Notes: a model not told the origin generated them from the letters alone. 64,000 nt of DNA from Allobosea sp. CS1GBMeth4 (GCF_900185715.1 NZ_FYAS01000031.1:1-64000); one strand, 5' to 3'; counted from the stretch's first letter, positions 36,597-47,432 are shown. Numbers and translations: made by a program.

Positions 36597-37043
36597 ATGT
36601 CCGATCCCGCCGCCGAGCCGCTGAAGCTGATCGCTCTGGACGCCGACGACCTGTCGGTGATCTCGGCGCATCTGCAGGACGCGGTGCTGAAGCGCGCGGA
36701 CATCGCCTGGCTCCCGGCCGAGAAGCGCTTCGCGCTGGCGCTGCGCCGCTTCGACTGGGAGGGCGCCGCGAAGGGCCGCAAGCGCCGCCGGCTCGCCGCT
36801 CTCCACTTCGAGCGCGTCACCGCCGCCCGCAGCACCAGGATGGCGGCGGGCGCCGGCGACGCCGTGCTGAGCCTGCTCGCCGTCACCTTCGCGCAGAGCG
36901 ACGGCCCGGCCGGGCAGGTGACCTTGCATTTCTCCGACGGCGCCGCCATCCGCCTCGACGTCGAATGCATCGAGGCGCAGATGAAGGATCTCGGCCCGAT
37001 CTGGGAGGCCGTCGCCACGCCCGCCCATCCCGACGCCGGCTGA
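36597..37043 (+). CDS. DUF2948 family protein
   Basis: The 148-residue protein contains LKLIALDADDLSVISAHLQD near the start, then RRFDWEG and LHFERV, the pattern of DUF2948. These proteins are found almost only in alphaproteobacteria, usually exactly here between murA and hisD. No catalytic motif is visible and its role is unknown. It starts 31 bases after murA. Confidence 0.88.
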   Translation: MSDPAAEPLKLIALDADDLSVISAHLQDAVLKRADIAWLPAEKRFALALRRFDWEGAAKGRKRRRLAALHFERVTAARSTRMAAGAGDAVLSLLAVTFAQSDGPAGQVTLHFSDGAAIRLDVECIEAQMKDLGPIWEAVATPAHPDAG

Positions 37044-37067
37044 ATCCCTCTCCGTTCAGGATCTCCG

Positions 37068-38360
37068 ATGCCGATCAGGCTTGACGCACGCGATGCCGGT
37101 TTCGAGCGGGAATTCTCCGCCCTGCTCGCGATGAAGCGCGAGGTTTCCGAGGATGTCGACCAGGTCGCCGCAGCGATCATCGCCGATGTCCGCGGCCGCG
37201 GCGATGCCGCGCTGATCGACTACACCGAGCGCTTCGACAAGCTCTCCCTGACTCCGCAGACGCTGCGTGTCGACGAGGAGGAGATCGAGGCGGCCCTCGC
37301 GGCCTGCACGCGCCAGCAGCTCGCCGCGCTCGAGACCGCCCGGGCCCGGATCGAGGCCTATCATCTGCGCCAGAAGCCGGCGGATTCCAGGGTGGTAGAC
37401 GGGCTCGGGGTCGAGAGCGGCTGGCGCTGGAGCGCGATCGGGGCCGTCGGACTCTATGTGCCGGGCGGCACGGCGAGCTATCCTTCCTCCGTGCTGATGA
37501 ACGCCGTGCCGGCCAAGGTCGCCGGCGTCGAGCGCCTGGTCATGGTCGCGCCGACGCCGCGCGGCGAGGGCAATCCGCTGGTGCTCGCGGCGGCGAAGCT
37601 CGCCGGCATTGACGAGGTCTACCGCATCGGCGGGGCGCAGGCGGTCGCGGCGCTCGCCTACGGCACGGCGACGATCGCGCCCGTCGCCAAGATCGTCGGC
37701 CCCGGCAACGCCTATGTCGCGGCCGCCAAGCGCCGGGTCTTCGGCACGGTCGGCATCGACATGATCGCGGGCCCCTCCGAGGTGCTGGTCCTGGCCGATG
37801 CCGACGCCAATCCCGACTGGATCGCCGCCGACCTGCTCGCCCAGGCCGAGCACGACACCGCCGCCCAGTCGATCCTGATCACCGACGATGCGGCGCTGGC
37901 CGATGCCGTCTCCCGTGCGGTCGAAGGCCAGCTCCGGACACTGCCCCGCGCCGAGATCGCCGGCGCGAGCTGGCGCGATTTCGGCGCGCTGATCCTGGTC
38001 GAGACGCTCGAGGCCGCGATCCCGCTGGTCGACCGGCTGGCGCCTGAGCATCTCGAGATCATCGCCGCCGACGCCGACGGGCTGGCGGCGCGTGTCCGCA
38101 ATGCCGGTGCGATCTTCCTCGGCGGATACACGCCGGAGGCGATCGGCGATTACGTCGGCGGCTCGAACCATGTCCTGCCGACGGCCCGCTCGGCGCGCTT
38201 CTCCTCGGGGCTCGGCGTGCCGGACTTCATGAAGCGTACCTCGCTGCTGAGATGCGATCCCGAAGCGCTGCGGGCCCTGGCCGGCGCCGCCACCGAGCTC
38301 GCCGAGGCCGAGGGCTTGCAGGCCCATGCGCGTTCCGTGACGATCCGACTCAACGGTTGA
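37068..38360 (+). CDS. hisD: Histidinol dehydrogenase
   Basis: HisD oxidises histidinol to histidine in two NAD-dependent steps. The 430-residue product has the family landmarks [20 protein letters not shown], the substrate/NAD region [16 protein letters not shown], the signature [19 protein letters not shown] with LLAQAEHD, and the catalytic LAPEHLEI Glu-His. The C-terminal [16 protein letters not shown] segment is also present ([14 protein letters not shown]). It is full length and intact. Other his genes are not in this window. Confidence 0.97.
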   Translation: MPIRLDARDAGFEREFSALLAMKREVSEDVDQVAAAIIADVRGRGDAALIDYTERFDKLSLTPQTLRVDEEEIEAALAACTRQQLAALETARARIEAYHLRQKPADSRVVDGLGVESGWRWSAIGAVGLYVPGGTASYPSSVLMNAVPAKVAGVERLVMVAPTPRGEGNPLVLAAAKLAGIDEVYRIGGAQAVAALAYGTATIAPVAKIVGPGNAYVAAAKRRVFGTVGIDMIAGPSEVLVLADADANPDWIAADLLAQAEHDTAAQSILITDDAALADAVSRAVEGQLRTLPRAEIAGASWRDFGALILVETLEAAIPLVDRLAPEHLEIIAADADGLAARVRNAGAIFLGGYTPEAIGDYVGGSNHVLPTARSARFSSGLGVPDFMKRTSLLRCDPEALRALAGAATELAEAEGLQAHARSVTIRLNG

Positions 38361-38406
38361 GGCCGGGACGCGATTCTGCGCCCGCCCTGGGCTGGGCGGA
38401 GGGGAC

Positions 38407-38880
38407 ATGTCGGAACGCAACCATCTGGTCGCCGTCACGCTCGACGAAGCCTCGCTCGGGCGCGGCAGCGCCGACCAGGAGCATGAGCGTGCCGTCGCGA
38501 TCTACGACCTGATCGAGCGCAATCACTTCGCCCTGCCGGAATTCGACGGCGGGCCCTATGCCGTTCATCTCGCCTTGGTCGAGCGGCGGCTCGCCTTCGA
38601 GGTCAGGAGCGCCGACGGGGCGCCGCTCGTCACCCATCATCTGTCGCTGACGCCGTTCAAGCGCATCATCAAGGACTATCAGCTGGTCTGCGAGAGCTAC
38701 TACGCCGCCATCCGCACGGCGACGCCCTCGCAGATCGAGGCGATCGACATGGGCCGCCGGGGTCTGCACGACGAGGCGGCCGGTCTCCTGATCGAGCGGC
38801 TCGCCAACAAGGTCGAGATCGACCGCGAGACCGCCCGCCGCTTCTTCACCCTGATCTACGCGCTGCACTGGAAGGGCTGA
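38407..38880 (+). CDS. UPF0262 family protein
   Basis: The 157-residue protein has the UPF0262 pattern: ERAVAIYDLIERNHF, then FDGGPYAVHLALVERRL, SLTPFKRIIKDYQLVCESYY and a C-terminal ETARRFFTLIYALHWKG. The family is restricted to alphaproteobacteria and uncharacterised. Its location between hisD and a low-molecular-weight phosphatase is the usual one. Confidence 0.92.
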   Translation: MSERNHLVAVTLDEASLGRGSADQEHERAVAIYDLIERNHFALPEFDGGPYAVHLALVERRLAFEVRSADGAPLVTHHLSLTPFKRIIKDYQLVCESYYAAIRTATPSQIEAIDMGRRGLHDEAAGLLIERLANKVEIDRETARRFFTLIYALHWKG

Positions 38881-38884
38881 GCGT

Positions 38885-39331
38885 TTGGAGCCGTCCGCCC
38901 CGAACAAGCTCCAGAGCGTGCTGTTCATGTGCGCCTACAATGCGGTGCGCTCGCCCATGGCCGAGGCGATGGCCAAGCACTTCTTCGGCAAGTCGATCTA
39001 TGTCCAGTCCGCCGGAGCGCGGAAGGGCGAGGTCGACCCTTTCGCGCTCGAGGTCCTCGACGAGATCGGCATCGATGCACGCAAGCACAAGCCGAAATCG
39101 GTGGAGGAGCTGGAGGAATGGGAAGGTCTCAACTTCGACCTGATCGTCTCGCTCTCGCCCGAGGCGCATCACAAGGCGCTCGACCTGACCCGCACCCTCG
39201 CCTCCGAAGTCGAATACTGGCCGACGCCGGACCCCACCGTCGTGCAGGGCTCGCGCGAGCAGGTGCTCGAGGCCTATCGCGCCGTCCGCGACGGGCTGAT
39301 GCAGCGCATCAAGGCGCGGCTGAGGTCGTAG
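38885..39331 (+). CDS. Low-molecular-weight phosphatase / ArsC-like protein
   Basis: The 148-residue protein has the P-loop CAYNAVRS (Cys16…Arg22, CX5R) and a DP motif (PTPDPT) carrying the general-acid Asp. These are the features of low-molecular-weight protein tyrosine phosphatases and thioredoxin-linked arsenate reductases. Its position after UPF0262 is conserved in Hyphomicrobiales and argues for a housekeeping phosphatase rather than arsenic resistance; no ars genes are near. It uses a TTG start at 38885, four bases after the UPF0262 stop. It converges on deoB, four bases apart. Confidence 0.85.
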   Translation: MEPSAPNKLQSVLFMCAYNAVRSPMAEAMAKHFFGKSIYVQSAGARKGEVDPFALEVLDEIGIDARKHKPKSVEELEEWEGLNFDLIVSLSPEAHHKALDLTRTLASEVEYWPTPDPTVVQGSREQVLEAYRAVRDGLMQRIKARLRS

Positions 39332-39335
39332 CCCG

Positions 39336-40553
39336 CTACCAGGCGCGCCCGGGGCCGACCGCCCCGATCCCCAGCCAGTCGCCGAGCGTGGCGGCGATGT
39401 CGGCGAAGCTTTCGCGGCGGCCGAGCGGCTGCTGCGGCATGCCGGGGCCGAAGGCCAGGATCGGGACGTGCTCGCGCGTATGGTCGGTTCCGGGCCAGCT
39501 CGGGTCGTTGCCGTGGTCGGCGGTGACGATCGCGAGGTCGCCGGGGCGCAGCAGGGCTTCCAGCCTCGGCAGCGTGCGGTCGAAGGCTTCGATCGCCGCG
39601 GCATAGCCGGGGATATCGCGGCGATGGCCGTATTCGGTGTCGAAGTCGACGAGGTTGACGAAGCAGAAGCCGCCGTCCGGCAGCTGCTCGAACGCTTGCA
39701 GCGCCGCCGCGAACATGGCGGCGTTGCCGAACGGCTTGATCTCCTCGCCCGTGTTCCGGTGCGCGAAGATGTCGCCGATCTTGCCGACGGTGACGATCGG
39801 CCTGCCCTTTGCCGCCAGGCGGTCGAGGATGGTCTCGTCCGGCGGCGGGATGGCGAAGTCCTTGCGGTTGCCGGTGCGGGTGAAGCCGCTCTCCCTGTTG
39901 CCGAGGAAAGGCCGGGCGATGACGCGGCCGATCTTCAGCGGATCGACCAGGACCCGCACGGTCTTGCAGAGCGCGAAAAGCCGTTCCAGGCCGAAATGCT
40001 CCTCATGCGCCGCGATCTGCAGCACCGAGTCGACCGAGGTGTAGCAGATCGGCTTGCCCGTCCGGATGTGCTCCTCGGCGAGCTCGTCGATCACCGCCGT
40101 GCCCGAGGCGTGCTTGTTGCCGAGGATGCCGGGCAGGGCGCCCTCGCGGATGATGGCGGCGACGATCTCGGGCGGGAAGGAGTTCTCCAGCGCGGTGAAA
40201 TAGCCCCATCTGAACGGAACCGGGCAGCCGGCGATCTCCCAATGGCCGGACGGCGTGTCCTTGCCCTGGCTGACCTCGACTCCGTAGCCGTACCGCCCCT
40301 GCGGCGTCGCAGGCTGCGGCACGCCGGCGAGCGGCCTGCCCGTCGAAGCCTCGCAGGCCCGGCTGAGGCCCAGCCGGGCGAGGTTGGGGATATGGAGCGG
40401 CCCGCTGCGCAGGCCGTCGCGGTCGCCGCGCCCCTCCGCACAGGCCTGGGCGATGTGGCCGAGCGTGTCGGCGCCCTCGTCGCCATAGGCCGTGGCATCC
40501 TCGGCGCCGCCGCAGCCGACCGAATCGAGCACGATCAGGATGGCGCGTGCCAT
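39336..40553 (-). CDS. deoB: Phosphopentomutase
   Basis: DeoB interconverts (deoxy)ribose 1-phosphate and 5-phosphate during nucleoside salvage. The 405 residues contain alkaline phosphatase-superfamily metal motifs: [13 protein letters not shown] at the start with the metal Asp, [24 protein letters not shown] and [19 protein letters not shown]. Everything expected is present. The ATG shares one base with the stop of the upstream yejF gene (TGATG), so it is the last, translationally coupled gene of the yej operon. No nucleoside phosphorylase gene is in view. Confidence 0.94.
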   Translation of the reverse strand: MARAILIVLDSVGCGGAEDATAYGDEGADTLGHIAQACAEGRGDRDGLRSGPLHIPNLARLGLSRACEASTGRPLAGVPQPATPQGRYGYGVEVSQGKDTPSGHWEIAGCPVPFRWGYFTALENSFPPEIVAAIIREGALPGILGNKHASGTAVIDELAEEHIRTGKPICYTSVDSVLQIAAHEEHFGLERLFALCKTVRVLVDPLKIGRVIARPFLGNRESGFTRTGNRKDFAIPPPDETILDRLAAKGRPIVTVGKIGDIFAHRNTGEEIKPFGNAAMFAAALQAFEQLPDGGFCFVNLVDFDTEYGHRRDIPGYAAAIEAFDRTLPRLEALLRPGDLAIVTADHGNDPSWPGTDHTREHVPILAFGPGMPQQPLGRRESFADIAATLGDWLGIGAVGPGRAW

Positions 40554-42181
40554 CAGTCGCGCACCGCGGCGCCGCTCGCCGGCTCGATGTTGAGGGCGGC
40601 GGCGAGCAGCGCCTGCGTATAGGCCTCGCGCGGGCGCTGGAAGATCTCCTCCGCCGGCCCTTCCTCCACCACCTTGCCGTTTTGCATCACCACCACCCGG
40701 TGCGACAGCGCCCTGACCACCTTGAGGTCGTGGCTGATGAAGAGATAGCCGAGCTTGCGCCGGGCCTGCAGCCCGCGCAGCAATTCGACGATCTGCGCCT
40801 GCACCGACATGTCGAGCGCCGAGGTCGGCTCGTCCAGCACGACGAATTTCGGGTCGAGCGCCATCGCGCGGGCGATCGCGATGCGCTGGCGCTGGCCGCC
40901 GGAGAACTCATGCGGGTAGCGGTCCATCGTCGCCGGGTCGAGCCCGACATCGGCGAGCGCCTGCGCCACGATCTCGCGCTGGCGCTGATAGCTCAGCCCC
41001 TTCTGCTGGACGGTGAGCCCCTCGGCGACGATGTCGGCGACCGACATGCGCGGCGAGAGCGAACCGTAAGGGTCCTGGAAAACCACCTGAAGGTCCTTGC
41101 GCTTCGGCCGGACCGCCTTGCTCTTCAGCCCGTCGATGCGGTCGCCGAGGAAGACGATCGGCCCTTCCGAGGCGATCAGCCTGAGGATGGCGAGGCCGAG
41201 CGTGGTCTTGCCGGAGCCGGATTCGCCGACGACGCCGAGCGTCTCGCCCTCGCGCACCGTGACCGAGATGCCGTCGACCGCCTTCACATGGCCGGTGGTG
41301 CGGCGCAGCAGCCCGGTCTTGATCGGGAACCAGACCTTGACCGGGCCGGCCTCCAGCAGGATCGGGGCGCCGGGCGGCACCGGCTCGGGCCGGCCCTTCG
41401 GCTCGGCGGCGAGCAGGCGCTGCGTATAGGCGTGCTGCGGGTTGCCGAAGATTTCCGATACCGGCCCCTGCTCGACGATCTTGCCCTTCAGCATCACGCA
41501 GACCCGGTCGGCGATGCGCCGGACGATGCCGAGGTCGTGGGTGATGAACAACATCGCCATGCCGAGCCGCGTCTGCAGATCCTTCAGCAATGTCAGGATC
41601 TGCGCCTGCACGGTGACGTCGAGCGCCGTCGTCGGCTCGTCGGCGATCAGCAGATCGGGCTCGTTGGCGAGCGCCATCGCGATCATCACGCGCTGGCGCT
41701 GCCCGCCCGAGAGCTGGTGCGGATAGGCGTCGAGCCGGCTCTCCGCGTCGCGGATACCGACCAGGGTCAGCAGTTCGAGCGTGCGGGCGCGGGCCTTCTC
41801 GCCGCGCAGGCCCTTGTGCAGTTCGAGGATCTCGCCGATCTGCCGCGCGATCGTGTGCAGCGGGTTGAGCGAGGTCATCGGCTCCTGGAACACCATGGTG
41901 ATGTCGTTGCCGCGGACCTTGCGCATCGCGTCCTCGTCGGCCGCGATCAGGTCCTGGCCGTTGAACAGCACCTTGCCGGAGGGATGATGCGCCGCCGGGT
42001 AGTTCAAGAGCTTCAGGATCGAGAGGGCCGAGACCGACTTGCCCGAGCCGGATTCGCCGACCAGCGCCAGCGTCTCGCCCCTGGCGATCTCGAACGAGAC
42101 CCTGTCGACCGCGAGCGTCTCCTGCCCGCCCTGGCGGAAGGCGACGGAGAGGTCCTGGACGGAAAGGAGGGGGGCGGTCAT
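40553..42181 (-). CDS. yejF: YejF-type ABC transporter, double ATPase
   Basis: The 542-residue protein holds two ABC ATPase domains. The first has Walker A GESGSGKS (42–49), signature LSGGQRQR and Walker [13 protein letters not shown]. The second has [16 protein letters not shown] and [11 protein letters not shown]. It powers the YejABEF importer for peptides, including peptide antibiotics such as microcin C and plant or host antimicrobial peptides in known cases. The ATG overlaps the yejE stop (ATGA). Confidence 0.93.
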   Translation of the reverse strand: MTAPLLSVQDLSVAFRQGGQETLAVDRVSFEIARGETLALVGESGSGKSVSALSILKLLNYPAAHHPSGKVLFNGQDLIAADEDAMRKVRGNDITMVFQEPMTSLNPLHTIARQIGEILELHKGLRGEKARARTLELLTLVGIRDAESRLDAYPHQLSGGQRQRVMIAMALANEPDLLIADEPTTALDVTVQAQILTLLKDLQTRLGMAMLFITHDLGIVRRIADRVCVMLKGKIVEQGPVSEIFGNPQHAYTQRLLAAEPKGRPEPVPPGAPILLEAGPVKVWFPIKTGLLRRTTGHVKAVDGISVTVREGETLGVVGESGSGKTTLGLAILRLIASEGPIVFLGDRIDGLKSKAVRPKRKDLQVVFQDPYGSLSPRMSVADIVAEGLTVQQKGLSYQRQREIVAQALADVGLDPATMDRYPHEFSGGQRQRIAIARAMALDPKFVVLDEPTSALDMSVQAQIVELLRGLQARRKLGYLFISHDLKVVRALSHRVVVMQNGKVVEEGPAEEIFQRPREAYTQALLAAALNIEPASGAAVRD

Positions 42182-43353
42182 GCGAAGGTCTTCCGCGGAT
42201 CGAAAGCGTCCCGCACCGCCTCGCCGATGAAGATCAGCAGCGACAGCATCAGCGCGATCACGGCGAAGCCGGAGAGGCCGAGCCAGGGCGCCTGCAGGTT
42301 CGCCTTGCCCTGCGCCAGCAATTCTCCGAGCGAGGGCGAGCCGGGCGGCAGGCCGAAGCCGAGGAAGTCGAGCGAGGTCAGCGTGGTGATCGAGCCGTTG
42401 AGGATGAAGGGCAGGAAGGTCAGCGTCGCCACCATGGCATTGGGGAGCAGGTGCTTGACCATGATCGCGCTGTTGGAGAGGCCGAGCGCGCGCGCGGCGC
42501 GGACATATTCGAAATTGCGCGCCCGCAGGAATTCGGCGCGGACGACGCCGACGAGGGCGACCCAGGAGAACAGGAGGAGGATGCCGAGCAGGACGAAGAA
42601 GCCCGGCGTGATCACGGCCGCGACGATGATCAGGAGATAGAGCGCCGGGATCGAGGTCCAGATTTCGATGACGCGCTGGAAGATCAGGTCGGTCCAGCCG
42701 CCGAAATAGCCCTGGATCGCCCCGGCCGCGATGCCGATCACCGAGGAAATCGAGGCGAGGATCAGCCCGAACAGCACGGAGATACGGAAGCCGTAGATCA
42801 GCCGCGCGACCACGTCGCGGCCCTGGTCGTCGGTGCCGAGCCAGTTCCATTCGAGCTCGCGGCAGGTCATGCCGCCGGTCCGCTCGGCGATCGGCCGGCA
42901 CTGCTCGTCCTTCAGCATCCAGGTCGGCGGGGCAGGGGCGGGCACCGGCAGGTCGAGATTGTGCGTGCGGTAGGAATAGCGGATCGGCGGCCACAGCGCC
43001 CAGCCATTGGTGGCGATCTCCCGGGCGATGGTCGGGTCGCGATAATCGGTGGTGGCGAGGAAGCCGCCGAACTTCTCCTCCGGATAGGTGATCGCGACCG
43101 GGAACAGCGTCTCGCCCTTGTAGCGGACGATCAGCGGCCGGTCGTTGGCGATCAGCTCGGCGAAGAGCGAGAGCACGAACAGGGTCAGGAAGATCCAGAA
43201 CGACCACCAGCCGCGCCGGTTCGCCTTGAAGCTGTCGAGGCGGCGCCGGTTGATCGGCGAGAGCTTGAGCCAGCCCTGCTTCATCTGCGGGGGAGCGGCA
43301 GGGGCGCTCGGGCGCAGGGCCGGCGGCGGGGGGGCGAGCAGCGCGTCGCTCAT
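42178..43353 (-). CDS. yejE: YejE-type peptide ABC permease
   Basis: The 391-residue membrane permease has an N-terminal helix after a SPINRRRLDSFKANRRG segment, a ~120-residue periplasmic insert, and then a DppC-type permease core with the signature LGTDDQGRDVVARLIYG and EAA loop EYVRAARALGLSN. I begin it at ATG 43353 (MSDALL), four bases after yejB stops. An earlier open frame would overlap yejB. It pairs with YejB as the membrane channel. Confidence 0.92.
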   Translation of the reverse strand: MSDALLAPPPPALRPSAPAAPPQMKQGWLKLSPINRRRLDSFKANRRGWWSFWIFLTLFVLSLFAELIANDRPLIVRYKGETLFPVAITYPEEKFGGFLATTDYRDPTIAREIATNGWALWPPIRYSYRTHNLDLPVPAPAPPTWMLKDEQCRPIAERTGGMTCRELEWNWLGTDDQGRDVVARLIYGFRISVLFGLILASISSVIGIAAGAIQGYFGGWTDLIFQRVIEIWTSIPALYLLIIVAAVITPGFFVLLGILLLFSWVALVGVVRAEFLRARNFEYVRAARALGLSNSAIMVKHLLPNAMVATLTFLPFILNGSITTLTSLDFLGFGLPPGSPSLGELLAQGKANLQAPWLGLSGFAVIALMLSLLIFIGEAVRDAFDPRKTFA

Positions 43354-43357
43354 GGGC

Positions 43358-44449
43358 TCAGGCCTCGCGCGATTCGAAGTCGATGCGCGGGTCGACCCAG
43401 GCATAGGTCAGATCGGTGATCAGGTGCACGAGGAGGCCGATCAGCGAGAAGATGTAGAGATTGGCGAAGACGACGGGGTAGTCGCGGTTGACGATCGCCT
43501 CGAAGGAGAGGAGCCCGAGCCCGTCGAGCGAGAAGATCGTCTCGATCAGCAGCGAGCCGGCGAACAGCGCATGCACGAAGGCGCCGGGGAAGCCGGCGAT
43601 GACGATCAGCATCGCGTTGCGGAAGACGTGGCCGTAGAGCACGCCGCGCTCGGTGAGCCCCTTCATCCGCGCCGTCAGCACGTATTGCTTCCTGATCTCG
43701 TCGAGGAAGGAGTTCTTGGTCAGCAGCGTCGAGGTCGCGAAAGCCCCCAGCGCCATCGCCGTCACCGGCAGGGCGATGTGCCAGAGATAATCGCCGATCT
43801 TGCCGACGAGGCTGAGCTGCGCCCAGTTTTCCGAGGTCAGGCCGCGCAGGGGGAAGATCTGCCAGAACGAGCCGCCGGCGAAGAGCACGATCAGGAGGAT
43901 CGCGAACAGGAAGCCGGGGATGGCGTAGCCGACGATGACCACGGCGCTGGTCCAGGTGTCGAAGCGCGAGCCGTCCTTCACCGCCTTGCGGATGCCGAGC
44001 GGGATCGAGATCGCATAGGAGAGCAGCGTCATCCACAGGCCGAGCGTGATCGAGACCGGCAGCTTCTCCTTGATCAGCTGCAGCACCGGCGCGTCGCGGA
44101 AATAGCTGCGGCCGAAATCGAAGGTCGCATAGTCCTTCAGCATCTTGAGGAAGCGTTCATGCGCCGGCTTGTCGAAGCCGAACTGCTTTTCGAGCTCCTT
44201 GATGAAGGCGGGGTCGAGCCCCTGCGCGCCGCGATAGGCTGAAGCCCCGTCCATCGCCTGCGTCCCGGCGTCGCCCCCGCTGCCGCCGCCGACACGTTCG
44301 GTGGCGCCGGCATTGGGATTGTTGAGCTGCGAGATCACCCGCTCGACCGGGCCGCCCGGCGCGAACTGCACGATGACGAAGGAGATCAGCAGAATGCCGA
44401 ACAGGGTCGGCACCATCAGCGCCAGACGCCGGGCGATGTAGTTCAGCAT
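43358..44449 (-). CDS. yejB: YejB-type peptide ABC permease
   Basis: The 363-residue protein is a DppB-type permease. A first helix after [13 protein letters not shown] is followed by a ~110-residue periplasmic loop, five further helices and the EAA motif region [20 protein letters not shown]. It forms the channel with YejE. It starts four bases after the DUF4260 gene ends. Confidence 0.93.
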   Translation of the reverse strand: MLNYIARRLALMVPTLFGILLISFVIVQFAPGGPVERVISQLNNPNAGATERVGGGSGGDAGTQAMDGASAYRGAQGLDPAFIKELEKQFGFDKPAHERFLKMLKDYATFDFGRSYFRDAPVLQLIKEKLPVSITLGLWMTLLSYAISIPLGIRKAVKDGSRFDTWTSAVVIVGYAIPGFLFAILLIVLFAGGSFWQIFPLRGLTSENWAQLSLVGKIGDYLWHIALPVTAMALGAFATSTLLTKNSFLDEIRKQYVLTARMKGLTERGVLYGHVFRNAMLIVIAGFPGAFVHALFAGSLLIETIFSLDGLGLLSFEAIVNRDYPVVFANLYIFSLIGLLVHLITDLTYAWVDPRIDFESREA

Positions 44450-44453
44450 GCGC

Positions 44454-44858
44454 TTATTCGGCCTTTCGGGCGCGGCCGATCGGGCCGAGATGGGTGTCGG
44501 CGAAGCGAGAGGGATATTTCAGCCCATAGCCCAGCGCCCGGTCGACACCGATATGCGCGCACCAGATCAGGCCTATCGCGAGCGCCAGGTTCGAGCCGCC
44601 CGCCAGAGCGGCGAGGATCGCGAGGATGGGCATGCTCAGCGTGTGGAACAGGTTGTAGCTGGCCGCGCCCAGCGCAGCGCCGCCGAGATAGCCGAGCATG
44701 CTGAGATCGGGCGCCAGCAGCAGGACGCCGAAGAGCCACCAGGGCTCGTCCAGTCGTGCGAAGAGCCAGATGCAGAGCCCGGCGAGCAACAGGCCCTCGA
44801 GCCGCAGCAGCATGCGCGGGGTGCCGCGAACCGAAGCCATGCCGCTGTCCACCGTCAT
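44454..44858 (-). CDS. DUF4260 small membrane protein
   Basis: The 134-residue protein has about four membrane helices and the DUF4260 pattern ([56 protein letters not shown]). The family is uncharacterised. It is wedged between yejA (its ATG shares one base with the yejA stop) and yejB (four-base gap), inside a transporter operon where it is not normally expected. The last line [15 protein letters not shown] is well conserved in the family. Confidence 0.82.
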   Translation of the reverse strand: MTVDSGMASVRGTPRMLLRLEGLLLAGLCIWLFARLDEPWWLFGVLLLAPDLSMLGYLGGAALGAASYNLFHTLSMPILAILAALAGGSNLALAIGLIWCAHIGVDRALGYGLKYPSRFADTHLGPIGRARKAE

Positions 44859-46720
44859 CACGCCTTCCCGATCCGCTTGGCCTTCTCGGCATCGTACCAC
44901 CACGTTCCCGGCGCACCGGAGCCATATTTCGGCTTGGTCTGCGGGCGCTCGTACATGTCCCAATAGGCCAGCCACTCGCTGGCGTTCCACCACATCGGGA
45001 TCCAGTAGCGCCCGGCGCGCAGCAGCCGGTCGAGGCATTTCGCCGCCACCACCACCTCGGCGTAGCTCTTGGCCTGGCCGACCTTGTCGATCATCGCGTC
45101 GATCGCCGGATCGGCGATGCCGCCGACATTGCGCGAGCCGCGCGTCCTGGCCGCTTCCGAGCCGTAGATGACGCGCATCGTGTCGCTGGGGATGGCGCTG
45201 CCGGTCATCGCCCGGCTGATCATGTCGAAGTCGAACTCGTCGAGCCGGCGCTGGTACTGCGCGCCGTCGACGATGCGCGAGGTCGCGTTGATGCCGAGCC
45301 GCTTGAGATTGGCCTGGAAGGGCTGGGTGTGCGGCTGCAGCGACGGCGTCGAATCGAGGAACTCGATCTCGAAAGGCTGGCCGTTCGGCAGCTTCAGCAC
45401 ATTGTTCTCGCGCTTGCAGCCGGCGGCACGCAGCATCTCGTCGGCCCGGCGCAGCAGGGCGCGGTCGCTGCCCGAGCCGTCCGAGACCGGCGGCAGCCAG
45501 GGCTCCCCGAACACCTCCTCCGGAACCTGGCCGCGGAACGGCTCGAGCAGCTTCAGCTCCTCCGGCGAGGGCCGCCCGACCGCCTTCGAATCCGAATTCT
45601 CGAAATAGGAGGTGACCCGCGAATAGGAGCCGAACATGATGTTCTTGTTGGTCCATTCGAAATCGAAGGCGAGGCCGAGCGCCTCGCGGATGCGCGGATC
45701 GGCGAATTTCTCGCGGCGCAGGTTGAAGATCCAGCCCTGCGAGCCGATCGGCTCGGTCCTCGGCAGGGCCTCCTTCTTGACCTTGCCTTCCTTGAGCGCC
45801 GGGAAATCGTAGCCGGTAGCCCAGATCCGCGAGGTGAACTCCTCCTGGAAGGTGATGACGCCGCTCTTGAACGCTTCGAACGCCACCTGCCGGTCGCGGA
45901 AATACTCCCAGCGGACGCGGTCGAAATTGTTCTGGCCGACATTCACGGGCAGATCCCTGGCCCAATAGTCGGGCACCCGGTCGAACTCGATGAAGCGGCC
46001 CTGCTCGAAGCGGCCGACCTTGTAGGCGCCAGAGCCGAGCGGCGGCTCCAGCGTCGAGGCCTCGAAATTGCGGGTCGACCAGTATTTCTCGGAGAAGACC
46101 GGCAGGCCGGCGACGACGAGATGCAGGTCGCGGTCGCGCTTGGGCGAGAGCTTGACCACGAGGAGATCGTCGCTCTCGGCGACGGCCGATGCCAGCTGGG
46201 CGAGGATCAGCCGATAGGTCGGGTGGCCCTTCGTCTTGAGCAGGTTGAACGAGAAGGCGGCGTCGCCGGCGGTGACGCGCGAACCGTCGTGGAACGTCGC
46301 CTCCGGCCGCATGCGGAAGCGGTAGGTCAGCTTGTCGGTGGAGACGGAGACGCTTCTGGCCAGCAGGCCGTAGAGCGAGCCGGGCTCGTCGGCCGAGCCG
46401 GCCATCAGGCTGTCGAAGCAGGCGTCCATCCCGGCTGCGCCGTCGCCGTGCAGCACGAAGGTGTTGAGGGTGTTGAAGGTGTCGAAGCTCTGATTGCCGC
46501 CGGCGCGCTTGATCTGGATGGTGATCGAGCCGCCCTTCGGCGCCTTCGGATTGACATAGGCGAAATGCGCGAAGTCCGGCGGCAGCGCCAGCTCGCCGAA
46601 GGTCGAGAGGCCGTGGACCTCTGCCTCCTGCGCCAGCGCGGGCGCGCCTGGCAGCGCGGCCGCACCCGCGAGCGCGCCGCCGGCTTTCAGCAACTTGCGG
46701 CGGGTGATCCGGATCGCCAT
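44858..46720 (-). CDS. yejA: YejA-type periplasmic peptide-binding protein
   Basis: The 620-residue family 5 solute-binding protein starts with a twin-arginine-like export signal (TRRKLLKAGGALAG) cut near ALAQE. It contains the family's YVNPKAPKGGSITI opening and a RMRPEATFHDGSRVTAGD segment. It captures peptides for YejBEF. I use ATG 46720; an upstream frame extension is antisense-like and lacks conservation. It is the first gene of the operon. An intrinsic terminator for the neighbouring cytochrome gene lies upstream. Confidence 0.92.
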   Translation of the reverse strand: MAIRITRRKLLKAGGALAGAAALPGAPALAQEAEVHGLSTFGELALPPDFAHFAYVNPKAPKGGSITIQIKRAGGNQSFDTFNTLNTFVLHGDGAAGMDACFDSLMAGSADEPGSLYGLLARSVSVSTDKLTYRFRMRPEATFHDGSRVTAGDAAFSFNLLKTKGHPTYRLILAQLASAVAESDDLLVVKLSPKRDRDLHLVVAGLPVFSEKYWSTRNFEASTLEPPLGSGAYKVGRFEQGRFIEFDRVPDYWARDLPVNVGQNNFDRVRWEYFRDRQVAFEAFKSGVITFQEEFTSRIWATGYDFPALKEGKVKKEALPRTEPIGSQGWIFNLRREKFADPRIREALGLAFDFEWTNKNIMFGSYSRVTSYFENSDSKAVGRPSPEELKLLEPFRGQVPEEVFGEPWLPPVSDGSGSDRALLRRADEMLRAAGCKRENNVLKLPNGQPFEIEFLDSTPSLQPHTQPFQANLKRLGINATSRIVDGAQYQRRLDEFDFDMISRAMTGSAIPSDTMRVIYGSEAARTRGSRNVGGIADPAIDAMIDKVGQAKSYAEVVVAAKCLDRLLRAGRYWIPMWWNASEWLAYWDMYERPQTKPKYGSGAPGTWWYDAEKAKRIGKA

Positions 46721-46827
46721 GCGTAACCCCTTGCGATTCGCTGTTCGATTATGTCGTCGCCACCGGCCAAAGCCAGAGCAACCGGCATTCATCGCGATGG
46801 TGACGGCAATTGCATGGCGCGGACAAG

Positions 46828-46852
46828 CAAAAGCCGGGCTTTCGGCCCGGCT
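46828..46852 (-). terminator. Intrinsic terminator after the cytochrome c gene
   Basis: Read leftward, AGCCGGGC and GCCCGGCT form an eight-base perfect stem with a five-base loop (CGAAA), followed by TTTTG. It is 35 bases past the cytochrome c stop codon. Confidence 0.8.
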
Positions 46853-46886
46853 CTGCGGTCACATCGGTGCGAAAGACGCCGCCGGA

Positions 46887-47432
46887 TCAGGGCTTCGGCA
46901 GCGGCTTCGGCGCCTCGGCCAGCGAATTCAGATAGGCGACGACGTCGGCGCGCTGGTCGGGCTTGCCGAGGCCGGCGAAGGCCATCGTCGTGCCGGGGAC
47001 GTAGGCCTTCGGATTCTTGAGGAACTGATCGAGGTTCTCCGCCGTCCAGGTCTCGGAGGCCTTGCCCTTCATCGCCGCGGAATAGCCGAAGCCTTCGACC
47101 GAGGCCTTGTTGCGCTCGTAGACGCCGTAGAGATGCGGGCCGACCTTGTTGGCGCCGCCCTTCTCGAAGGTATGGCAAGCCTTGCAGGCGCCAACCGCCT
47201 TCTCGCCGCGCGCCGGATCGGCCTTGGCGAGGCGCACCGCGATCGGCTCTTCGGCCGCCGCTGCGGGGGCGGCCCCGCCGCTCGCCGCGGCCGGCTCGAG
47301 GCTCGGCAGATCGAAGCCCGGCACGGCCGGCTTCTTCGGGGCGAAGACGATGCCCGAGATCATGTTCAGGCTCATCACGACGAGCAGCGTCGAAAGACCT
47401 GCGCCAGCGATCTTGTTCAGTTCGATATTCAT
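46887..47432 (-). CDS. Membrane-anchored class I cytochrome c (CycM-like)
   Basis: The 181-residue protein has one N-terminal membrane helix (~8–30) without a clear cleavage site and an Ala/Pro linker. A cytochrome c domain follows with the haem motif CKACH (83–87) and the axial Met150 in GTTMAFAGL. It resembles CycM/cytochrome c552-type electron carriers that pass electrons from the bc1 complex to aa3 oxidase in rhizobia. Those carriers can also feed denitrification enzymes. It stands alone, divergent from kdsB. Confidence 0.88.
   Translation of the reverse strand: MNIELNKIAGAGLSTLLVVMSLNMISGIVFAPKKPAVPGFDLPSLEPAAASGGAAPAAAAEEPIAVRLAKADPARGEKAVGACKACHTFEKGGANKVGPHLYGVYERNKASVEGFGYSAAMKGKASETWTAENLDQFLKNPKAYVPGTTMAFAGLGKPDQRADVVAYLNSLAEAPKPLPKP

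Noticed and set aside
38885..39331. Arsenic resistance function for the low-molecular-weight phosphatase
   Set aside because: No arsR/arsB-like neighbours; the gene sits in a conserved housekeeping order, so arsenate reduction is not supported.
44454..45965. Possible extension of the DUF4260 protein to 503 residues
   Set aside because: The added N-terminal part is an out-of-frame reading of yejA. The ATG at 44858 overlapping the yejA stop is the natural start.
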